Source of the DNA: Opitutia bacterium UBA7374
Lineage (GTDB): Bacteria > Verrucomicrobiota > Verrucomicrobiia > Opitutales > Coraliomargaritaceae
Assembly: GCA_002469895.1 (NCBI GenBank)
Contig: DKOA01000041.1
Span: 4,577-27,454 of the forward strand
DNA: 22,878 bases
Direction: 5' to 3'
The notes below the pieces were generated by a model. It did no database searches. It worked only from the letters and a program-made list of their open reading frames with translations, and was not told the origin of the DNA. This document shows, one piece after another, positions 14,811 to 22,056 of this stretch. The stretch's first letter is position 1; each line of letters opens with the position of its first letter. Position numbers and translations under genes: made by a program.

Positions 14811-16751
14811 TTATGATCCGATAAGCGTACTCAATTCCTCTGCCGCGATTTCCCACTCGTAGTTTTTCTCGGTCAGGCGCTTCTGCAGTCGACCCGAGCG
14901 AATGTGCAGGTCTTTTGCCGCTTCATTATCATTATAAGTCTTGGGATCTTCCAGTTCTTCGCCGATCGCCGCCTGTTCCTCTTCGAGGGCGAGAATTTCC
15001 TTTTCCAGTGCGGCCACACGTGCCTCGACTCCTCGGCGAGCGGCCTTGGCTTCCTGCCGCTCGGCTGCGGCCGCCCGTCGTTTGTCTTTGGCGCTGCGCT
15101 TATCCGTGGCCGGGATCGGCGCCGCCTCGGTCTCCGGTCGCGCATTGCTCAGTCCGCCGACCAGTGCCTGCTGCTCCGAACTCGCGCCTGACTTCTTTAA
15201 ATAGTAATCATACCCACCGGCGTAGTGCGTTAGTTTGCCCGCGTGAATGTGCACCGTGCGGTTGGCAATCGCGCGGATAAAATGCACATCGTGGCTGACA
15301 AAAATGAGTGTGCCGGTGTAGGCGTCGAGTGCCTGAATCAGGGCATCGATACTGCTCATGTCGAGGTGAGTGGTCGGTTCGTCCAGGAGCAGGAAGTTGG
15401 GCGGTGCGAGGAGTAGCTTAACCAGTGCCAGACGGCTCTTTTCACCCCCGCTCAGGACCTTTACTTTTTTATGCACGGCATCGCCCCGAAACAAAAAACT
15501 GCCGAGTAAATTGCGCACGTCCTGATCACTCAAGCCGTTCTCCACCCGCTCCAGCGCTTCCTCCAAAACGCTGCGATTGAGATCGAGCACCTCCACCCGC
15601 TGTTGCGAAAAGTAACCGGCGGTAACGTTGTGCCCGAGTGCCCGTTCACCCCCCTGAATCGGGGTGACCTCCGCGAGAATTTTCAGCAGGGTGGATTTAC
15701 CTGCCCCATTGGGGCCGACCAGTACGCTGCGCTCGCCCGTTTCCACTTTAAAATCGAGCCCCGAGTACACCTGGTGACTGCCGTAGGCCTGCTCCACTGC
15801 CTCCAGCGTGGCGACTACCTGTCCACTCCGCGGGGGCTGCGGAAACTTGAAGTGCAGGGTGGCTTCGGCCGATTCCGGTGCTTCAATGCGCTCCATTTTT
15901 TCGAGTTGCTTGAGTCGTGCCTGCGCTTGTGTTGCCTTCGTCGCTTTCGCTCGGAAGCGACGGACAAAGTCTTCGAGGTGAGCGATCTCCCGCTGCTGGT
16001 TTTTATAGGCGGCGGCGTGTTGCGCCTCGCGCTCGGCCTTTTGCTTGAGGTAGGCATCGAAGTCGCCGGTGTAGCGGTGCAGCTTTTTGTGGCGGATTTC
16101 GAGAATGTGATTGCAGATCGCATTGAGAAACGCCCGGTCGTGCGAAATCGTTAGAATCGCCCCTTGTGTCCGCCTTAATTGCTCCTGAAACCAGCCCAGT
16201 GTTTCCAGATCGAGATGGTTCGTCGGCTCATCGAGGATCAGCAGGTCGGCCTCCATGACCAACAAGCGGGCGAGGTGCGCCCGCATGATCCATCCACCGC
16301 TTAGGGTGTGGGCCGGCTTATGCAAATCCTCCTGCCGAAAGGCCAGACCGCTGAGGGTTTGCTTGGCCTTCGCTTCGAGGGTGTAGCCGTCCAGTTCGAC
16401 AAAGCGCTCCGTCGCGCTCAGGCGCTCCGGTGCATCGGGGTTGGGGTACTCGCGGAAGGTCGCGTAGAGAGTCTGTAATTCCGGAGTGGTGGCTGCCGCC
16501 AGTTCGAGCACAGTTTCATTGCCCACCGGCGCACTTTCCTGTGGCAGGTAGCCGATTCGTGAACCGCGCTCAAGTTCGACCCCACCGGCATCCGACTCCA
16601 ATTCGCCGAGAATAATCGAGAGCAGGGTGGTTTTACCGGCTCCATTTGGCCCGACCAGACCAACCCGCTCGCCTTTATTGAGGCGCAGGGAGATCTCTTT
16701 GAAGAGAACCTGCGGGCCGAAGCCCTTGGTCACATTGTGTACGGTGAGCAT
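14811..16751 (-). CDS. ABC-F family ATPase (Uup/YheS-like)
   Basis: The 646-residue protein has two ATP-binding cassettes and no membrane segments, as in ABC-F proteins that act on the ribosome during translation. Cassette 1: Walker A GPNGAGKTT (34-42), signature LSGGW (150-154), Walker B DEPTNHLD (174-181). The charged linker (about 225-300) is the P-site tRNA-interaction motif region. Cassette 2: Walker A GPNGAGKST (346-354), signature LSGGE (433-437), DEPTTHLD (457-464). A Lys/Ala/Glu-rich tail (about 548-645) is predicted coiled coil. The LSGGW variant in the first signature is typical of the YheS/ABCF3 side of the family. An antibiotic-resistance role is not indicated. It converges with the GH16 gene (33-bp gap) and diverges from hrpB. 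Confidence 0.92.
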   Translation of the reverse strand: MLTVHNVTKGFGPQVLFKEISLRLNKGERVGLVGPNGAGKTTLLSIILGELESDAGGVELERGSRIGYLPQESAPVGNETVLELAAATTPELQTLYATFREYPNPDAPERLSATERFVELDGYTLEAKAKQTLSGLAFRQEDLHKPAHTLSGGWIMRAHLARLLVMEADLLILDEPTNHLDLETLGWFQEQLRRTQGAILTISHDRAFLNAICNHILEIRHKKLHRYTGDFDAYLKQKAEREAQHAAAYKNQQREIAHLEDFVRRFRAKATKATQAQARLKQLEKMERIEAPESAEATLHFKFPQPPRSGQVVATLEAVEQAYGSHQVYSGLDFKVETGERSVLVGPNGAGKSTLLKILAEVTPIQGGERALGHNVTAGYFSQQRVEVLDLNRSVLEEALERVENGLSDQDVRNLLGSFLFRGDAVHKKVKVLSGGEKSRLALVKLLLAPPNFLLLDEPTTHLDMSSIDALIQALDAYTGTLIFVSHDVHFIRAIANRTVHIHAGKLTHYAGGYDYYLKKSGASSEQQALVGGLSNARPETEAAPIPATDKRSAKDKRRAAAAERQEAKAARRGVEARVAALEKEILALEEEQAAIGEELEDPKTYNDNEAAKDLHIRSGRLQKRLTEKNYEWEIAAEELSTLIGS

Positions 16752-16991
16752 GCAATAAATTGATCGGCACGCAGACTTGCCTGCTGGGGAAGTTCTGTCT
16801 TTCTAGCAAAAGCTCCCCATGATCCAGACGAATCCGCAATCCCGTGTGCATAGGCTCTGGTATAAGCCCGGTCGCTCAATGCAAGGTATAATTCTATCGC
16901 CGGACGGGCAGCGCAGGGCATTCGTTCTTTCCGAATCGCTTTATTGCCCGGCCGAGAGCCCCCTCCACAACCTCACGGAAAGGCCTATTTT
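16752..16991. promoter_or_regulatory. 240-bp divergent ABC-F/hrpB intergenic region
   Basis: This is the largest gene-free stretch. It contains a consensus TATAAT at 16887-16892 facing hrpB, but no good -35 at 16-18 bp. A hairpin-forming leader follows at 16901-16954: CGG-A-CGGGCA pairs with TGCCCG-G-CCG, and inside it ATTCG (16920-16924) pairs with CGAAT (16932-16936). TGGGGA (16785-16790) and TCCCCA (16814-16819) form a further inverted repeat nearer the ABC-F gene. GGAAAGG (16978-16984) is a plausible ribosome-binding site for hrpB. No small coding gene or RNA gene was recognised. Confidence 0.45.
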
Positions 16992-19553
16992 ATGAGTGCG
17001 GCGCCTCCTGTTCTGCCGATACATGCGGTTGCCGGGGAGATCCTCAGGGGACTCGCCGAATCGGGTCGCGTTGTCCTCAGTGCGCCCACCGGTTCCGGCA
17101 AATCCACTCAGGTACCGCAGATCCTTTTAGACCAGGCAGAGATAGCCGGAGAAATCATTGTCCTGCAGCCCCGGAGACTGGCCGCACGCATGCTGGCTCG
17201 TCGCGTCGCCTCCGAGCGGAGCGTTTCACTGGGCGAAGAAGTCGGTTATCAGGTCCGCTTTGATAACCGCACCGGCCGGCAGACCCGAATCCGTTTTGTC
17301 ACCGAAGCCATCCTCCTGCGCCGAATACTCGACGACCCTGCACTCCCCGGCGTTGGCGCCTTAATCTTTGATGAATTTCACGAGCGCAGCCTGAGCAGTG
17401 ACCTCGGCATCGCTGCGGCTTTTCGCGCCGTGCAGAACCAGCGTCCCGATTTGAAGCTCGTCGTGATGTCGGCAACGCTTGATGTCGAGTCGCTTTCCGG
17501 GTACCTCCAACCCTCTGCCCAAGTGGAAGCAGCCGGGCGTATGTACCCTGTAGAAGTGGCCTACGCCGGCGCCTCTCTCGGGCGGCAGGCAGCACCCGTC
17601 TGGGAACGGGCGGCCCGCGCTTTTCGCGATGCCGTGCGCAATGGGGAGACCGGGCACGTTCTCGTCTTTATGCCCGGCGCTTATGAGATTCGCCGGACGA
17701 TTGCCGCGCTGGAATCACTGCCCGAGGTGAGCGGTCGTCAGGTTCTCCCGCTCTATGGCGAGCTTTCCCCCGAGGCGCAGGATCGCGCAGTCGACCCGAG
17801 TGACCAGCCCAAGGTCATCGTCGCCACCAATGTCGCCGAGACCTCCATCACGATCGACGGTGTCCGCCTCGTCCTCGATGGTGGACTGGCCCGCATTGCT
17901 CGATTTGATCCGCGCCGTGGAATCAACTCCATCCTCGTCGAACCGATCAGCCGCGACGCCGCCGAACAGCGGCGGGGTCGTGCCGGACGCACTGGCCCCG
18001 GTCGTTGCATACGGCTTTGGAGCGAGGCCGAACAGGCGGCCCGCCCACAGCGCGATACGGCAGAAGTTCGGCGGGTCGATCTCTCCGAGTCACTGCTCCT
18101 GCTGGCCGCTCATGGGGTAGAGGATTTTCACGCCTTTCCCTGGTTCGAAGAGCCCGATGCCGCATCGCTGGAAAAAGCCCAAGCCTTACTTCAGGACCTC
18201 GGGGCGTTTGATGCCACCGGCTCTGTCACTAAGCGTGGTCGCGATATGGCCCGCCTGCCACTCCATCCACGCTTTGCCCGAATGCTCCTCGAGGGGGTCG
18301 AGCGCGGCGTGCTCGACGAAGTTGCAAAAATTGCCGCGATTGCCCAGGGCCGAGGACTCTACCGCCCCGCTCAGGAAGCGGCTATTCGCAAAACGCAAAT
18401 TCGTGAGTTGGAGGATCCGGCCGATCCCCGATCCGATTTTTTTGTCCAGTTGCGTGCTTTGCAGTACGCCCATGCAAACCATTTTAAACGAGCCGATTGT
18501 GTTGAGCGGGGGATTCATGCCGGAGCCGCCCGACAGGCTTGGGAAGCGAGCCGTCAAATCGCCAAAATGGCCGAACGCATGGGACCGGTCGACACCACTC
18601 CTGTAGACCCCAAGTCGGCGGTTTGCCACGCGCTGCTCGCTGCTTTTTCGGATCAGCTTTGCCTGCGTAACGACCCGGGTACGCGCCGCTGCCGATTGGT
18701 CCACCAGCGTTCCGGTGAGCTTCGCCGCGAGAGTTTGGTCGAAGCCCCTCTCTTCGTCGCTGCCGAAGTCGAAGAACGCATCGTGCGGGGCGAGGCCACG
18801 CTCCTTATCGGCATGGCCACTGCGGTGGAAATGGACTGGCTGGAGAAGGATTACCCCGGGGAATTTATTTCGGATACCTCCACCCGGTACGATGCATCGG
18901 CCCGCCGCGTAGTCGCACTGGCCGAGCGCACCTTTCGCGGACTGGCTCTGAGCAAGCCGGTGCCCGGTGAGCCGGATGCCGGAGCCGCCGCGGAAAAACT
19001 CGCCGCTGAGGTGCTTTCCGGAAATCTCGTCCTCAAGCAATGGAATGCCGCCGTCGAGAAATGGATCCAGCGGGTGAATTTTGTCGCCCGTCATTGCCCG
19101 GAAACGGAAATCGCTCCGATCGACGATGCCGCCCGCAGCTTCCTTATCGAGCAGATCTGCCACGGGTCGACCAGCTATAAGGAAATCAAGGACCGTCCGG
19201 TCTTGCCCGTCGTGCAGCAATGGCTCGACCCCGCACAACTGTACTACATCGACGCCTATGCCCCGGCGGAGAGGGAACTGCCCCGGCGCAAGCGTCCCGC
19301 ATCGATCCGCTACGAATCCGATGGCCGGGCCTTCATTGCTTCCAAGCTCCAGGATTTTTATGATCTGCCGGGCGATCAGTTGCGGATCGCCAATGGACGG
19401 GTAGCACTGCTCGTCGAACTATTGGCGCCCAATGGACGACCGGCTCATTTGACCGACGATCTCGACAGCTTCTGGACCGGCGCCTATGTCCATGTGCGTA
19501 AAGAACTGGCTGGTCGTTATCCCAAACACGAATGGCGTCCGGTGGATGGGTAG
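16992..19553 (+). CDS. hrpB: ATP-dependent helicase HrpB
   Basis: HrpB is a DEAH/RHA-type helicase of bacteria, thought to act on RNA; its precise role is unsettled. The 853-residue product matches the family's length and shows motif I APTGSGKST (31-39), motif II DEFHERS (127-133, the HrpB form of DExH), motif III SAT (160-162), motif V ATNVAETSITI (278-288), motif VI QRRGRAGRTG (326-335), and the family's C-terminal end SFWTGAYVHVRKELAGRYPKH. ATG 16992 was chosen over a TTG at 16944: it has GGAAAGG upstream and homologues begin close to this point. It ends in TAG. It is the first plus-strand gene after a divergent promoter region. Confidence 0.95.
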   Translation: MSAAPPVLPIHAVAGEILRGLAESGRVVLSAPTGSGKSTQVPQILLDQAEIAGEIIVLQPRRLAARMLARRVASERSVSLGEEVGYQVRFDNRTGRQTRIRFVTEAILLRRILDDPALPGVGALIFDEFHERSLSSDLGIAAAFRAVQNQRPDLKLVVMSATLDVESLSGYLQPSAQVEAAGRMYPVEVAYAGASLGRQAAPVWERAARAFRDAVRNGETGHVLVFMPGAYEIRRTIAALESLPEVSGRQVLPLYGELSPEAQDRAVDPSDQPKVIVATNVAETSITIDGVRLVLDGGLARIARFDPRRGINSILVEPISRDAAEQRRGRAGRTGPGRCIRLWSEAEQAARPQRDTAEVRRVDLSESLLLLAAHGVEDFHAFPWFEEPDAASLEKAQALLQDLGAFDATGSVTKRGRDMARLPLHPRFARMLLEGVERGVLDEVAKIAAIAQGRGLYRPAQEAAIRKTQIRELEDPADPRSDFFVQLRALQYAHANHFKRADCVERGIHAGAARQAWEASRQIAKMAERMGPVDTTPVDPKSAVCHALLAAFSDQLCLRNDPGTRRCRLVHQRSGELRRESLVEAPLFVAAEVEERIVRGEATLLIGMATAVEMDWLEKDYPGEFISDTSTRYDASARRVVALAERTFRGLALSKPVPGEPDAGAAAEKLAAEVLSGNLVLKQWNAAVEKWIQRVNFVARHCPETEIAPIDDAARSFLIEQICHGSTSYKEIKDRPVLPVVQQWLDPAQLYYIDAYAPAERELPRRKRPASIRYESDGRAFIASKLQDFYDLPGDQLRIANGRVALLVELLAPNGRPAHLTDDLDSFWTGAYVHVRKELAGRYPKHEWRPVDG

Positions 19554-19605
19554 TTTCGATTTTTAGTTTTGTAATGTGTATGGAAAGGGGTCGCATTGAT
19601 TTTAT

Positions 19606-20205
19606 ATGATTTCTAGAAAAATACTATTTTTGTGTGCTTTGTTTTTTTCCGGCTGTGCCAGCCCAGTGGAACTGGAGTCATTGGGTTCGGTCAATGATCC
19701 GGGTTGGTCAAGTGCAAGTGAAGGTGATGTCCCAGCGCGCTTTCTGGTGGTTGGTTATGCTTACGATGCGGATAAGCGGGCAGCATTTGAAACGGCGATG
19801 GTAGCTGATTTGCGTGCAGCGGGTGTTTTGGCAGAGGCTTCGATGGAGCATTTTCCGGATCTCAGGGATTTAGAGATTTCTGCACTGATTGATTATCTGG
19901 AGGCCTCACCGGATGCAGCGGTGCTGGTAGCGCGAGCACTGGTGGTTACGCAGGAGCGCTATCGGTCGGAGCATCGTGTTTCGCTAAGCGGTTTACTTTC
20001 GGAGGATGCGGTAATTTGGGAAGTGGCACAAGGGGCTCTCTTGCAGGCGTCTCTCTATGTGCCGGGTTGGCCAAAGGCGGTCTGGTGGGAGCACGCTCGA
20101 TTATCGGTGCAGAGAGACATCGGTATGGAGGCCCTAGGTGCCTATGCGGAGGACGTGGTCAGGTCTCTGGTTCGCGATGGCGTCATCGCGCGGCAGGAGG
20201 ATTGA
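19606..20205 (+). CDS. Predicted lipoprotein of unknown function
   Basis: The 199-residue protein starts MISRKILFLCALFFSGC, a short lipoprotein signal with the lipidated Cys at 17, so it should be anchored to the inner or outer membrane. The mature part is acidic and mostly helical, with RFLVVGYAYDADKRAAFETAMVADLRAAGV (from 45) resembling a small alpha/beta fold that begins with a hydrophobic strand; the family was not recognised. It lies 52 bp after hrpB on the same strand and converges with the symporter gene, one base between the stop codons. AAAGGGG lies too far (about 15 bp) upstream of the ATG to be a good ribosome-binding site. Confidence 0.75.
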   Translation: MISRKILFLCALFFSGCASPVELESLGSVNDPGWSSASEGDVPARFLVVGYAYDADKRAAFETAMVADLRAAGVLAEASMEHFPDLRDLEISALIDYLEASPDAAVLVARALVVTQERYRSEHRVSLSGLLSEDAVIWEVAQGALLQASLYVPGWPKAVWWEHARLSVQRDIGMEALGAYAEDVVRSLVRDGVIARQED

Positions 20206-20206
20206 G

Positions 20207-21943
20207 TTACCAGAAGACGACGTAGAGCGCGAGGGTGGCAACGACTACGATAGCACCGACGATTTTGGCTGAGCGGGAAGACTCGAGGGAGATCTCTTCG
20301 TTGACCGGCATAGTGACGGGTTCCTTCATCGGCTTGAGAATGGTGAGAAGGAGTCCGGCGATGAGAACAATAAAGAAGCAGATGGCCATACGGTCGAGGA
20401 ATGCGATCTGCTCAGCGTACCACCAGCCTTTACTGACAAGCCATGGGCCGAGAAACCATTTGAAGGCGCCATAGGAAACGACGTTTAAGCCGATACCAAC
20501 GGCACCGAAGTAGCGCGGAGTGCGGGGGGAGAAGAAGCCAAAGATAAAGACGGCGAGAATACCGGGTGAAATAAAGCCCTGGAACTCCTGAATATAGGCG
20601 AAGATGCTGGAAAAATTATCGAGTGCCGGAGCAACCAATCCAGCAAGGATAACAAAGAGGACAACAAAGGTGCGGCCGACAGTAACAAGTTTGGCGGGGT
20701 TTTTCTCTCCGCTGAATTTTGCATAGAGGTCCATCGTAGCGATGGTCGATGCGGAGTTGAGCATGGAGGCGAGGGAACTGATGACGGCTCCACTAAGAGC
20801 AGCGAGAACAAACCAGGAAATGAGGGGGTACGGCTTGATCAGGTTACGGACGAGTACCGGGAAAGCGGCGTCATAGTCATATTCTCCGGTGGCGGGGTTA
20901 AGGAGATCGCCGGAGAAGAGGTTATAGGCGAGGATGCCGGGGATGACGACGAGGAAGGGGATGAGGAGCTTGAGGAAGGCGGCAAAGACGATCCCTTTCT
21001 GACCTTCAGCGAGTGATTTGGAGCCGAGTGTACGCTGGACGATATACTGGTTAAGGCCCCAATAGAAGAAGTTGGGGATCCAGAGGCCGAGGAGGAGTGC
21101 GGTCCAGGGGATGTCGGAGTCTTCCTTCGGGCGTACCATGTGGATTTTACCACCGGAGCCGTTGGGCCCGTTGCGTGCGACGGCTTCTCCGTCTTTACCG
21201 TCATTGAGCAGCATAAAGCGCTCCCAGGGGCCGGCGTTTTGAATGTCTTCAACTGTTGCGCTGGAGTTGGCTACTTTGGTTAGGATTAGTTCTTCTGCCG
21301 GTTTTTCAGCGAGTACGCTGAAAGCGAGAAACATAACAATAGCGCCGCCGAGAATGAGGGCGGCGCCCCAGACGAGATCGGTCCAGGCACAGGCTTTGAG
21401 ACCGCCGACAAAGACGTAAACAGCGGCAAAGAGTGCGATCAGCCAGCACATGGCTGTGAGGTTATTGAGGACGGGTACAGTGTTGTAATATTCGGAGACG
21501 AATTTGGCACCGGAAAAGATGACAGAGGAGGTGGTGACGAAGACGAGTGTGACGATGGCGGGGATGGCCATGGCGAGGCGGGCAACGCCGTCGAACCGGT
21601 ACTGGAGAAATTCGGGGATGGTGTAGAGGCCGGCTTTGAGAAAGCGGGGGAGGAAGAAGAAGGCGACGACGATGAGGGTAATGCCGGCCATCCATTCATA
21701 GGAAGCGATAGCCATGCCCAACCAGTCGGCCGAGGAACCGGACATACCGACAAATTGCTCGGTGGAAATATTGGCGGCGATGAGAGAGAAGCCGACGAGC
21801 CACCAGGTGAGCCCACGCCCGGCGAGGAAGTAATCAGTGGCGCCTTTTTCGCCGGTGAGTTCTTCGTCGCGGCTTTTCCAAATACCGAGGGCGATGACGC
21901 CTACAACGGCACCAATAAAGAGGGTAACTTCAAGAAGATTCAT
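20207..21943 (-). CDS. SGLT-type sodium/solute symporter (SSS family)
   Basis: This inner-membrane carrier probably takes up a sugar with sodium. The 578-residue protein has about 14 hydrophobic segments and SSS family marks: GRGLTWWLVGFSLIAANIS (42-60), TDLVWGAALILGG (188-200), WGLNQYIVQRTLGSKS (295-310, characteristic of the SGLT branch) and GAVISSLASMLNSAST (385-400, sodium-site region). Between two membrane segments, residues about 212-278 form a long hydrophilic loop (VANSSATVEDIQNAG, NGPNGSGGK), longer than I would expect for the family. The gene follows a fucosidase gene on the same strand by 113 bp, so fucose or a fucosylated product is a reasonable guess for the substrate, but this is inferred from the neighbour only. 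No ribosome-binding site is visible. Confidence 0.92.
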   Translation of the reverse strand: MNLLEVTLFIGAVVGVIALGIWKSRDEELTGEKGATDYFLAGRGLTWWLVGFSLIAANISTEQFVGMSGSSADWLGMAIASYEWMAGITLIVVAFFFLPRFLKAGLYTIPEFLQYRFDGVARLAMAIPAIVTLVFVTTSSVIFSGAKFVSEYYNTVPVLNNLTAMCWLIALFAAVYVFVGGLKACAWTDLVWGAALILGGAIVMFLAFSVLAEKPAEELILTKVANSSATVEDIQNAGPWERFMLLNDGKDGEAVARNGPNGSGGKIHMVRPKEDSDIPWTALLLGLWIPNFFYWGLNQYIVQRTLGSKSLAEGQKGIVFAAFLKLLIPFLVVIPGILAYNLFSGDLLNPATGEYDYDAAFPVLVRNLIKPYPLISWFVLAALSGAVISSLASMLNSASTIATMDLYAKFSGEKNPAKLVTVGRTFVVLFVILAGLVAPALDNFSSIFAYIQEFQGFISPGILAVFIFGFFSPRTPRYFGAVGIGLNVVSYGAFKWFLGPWLVSKGWWYAEQIAFLDRMAICFFIVLIAGLLLTILKPMKEPVTMPVNEEISLESSRSAKIVGAIVVVATLALYVVFW

Positions 21944-21971
21944 GAGTTATGTGGGTAGGGATGACTCGTAC

Positions 21972-21994
21972 GGGCAAAATAGCTTAATTTGCCC
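21972..21994. promoter_or_regulatory. Palindrome upstream of the symporter
   Basis: GGGCAAA (21972-21978) and TTTGCCC (21988-21994) are perfect 7-bp arms around nine bases, 28 bp upstream of the symporter ATG. On the minus strand a weak TTTACC-18-TAGATT promoter-like pair ends at its upstream edge, which would place the palindrome at the start of the transcript, a normal place for a repressor operator. No T-run follows, so it is not a standard terminator. Confidence 0.45.
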
Positions 21995-22026
21995 AATCTA
22001 CCTGTATTTCCCTTACACGGTAAAGA

Positions 22027-22045
22027 GGAATTTTCTAGAAATTCC
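22027..22045. promoter_or_regulatory. Palindrome between fucosidase and symporter genes
   Basis: GGAATTT (22027-22033) and AAATTCC (22039-22045) are perfect 7-bp arms around TCTAG, 11 bp downstream of the fucosidase stop codon. It could be a second regulatory site for the symporter or a short stem at the 3' end of the fucosidase message. It is AT-rich and lacks a following T-run. Confidence 0.4.
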
Positions 22046-22056
22046 GGCTGGTTCGA

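Noticed and set aside
18186..19238. 350-residue open frame antisense to hrpB
   Set aside because: It is fully opposite the strongly conserved hrpB gene; its composition fits an antisense shadow and no domain is recognisable.
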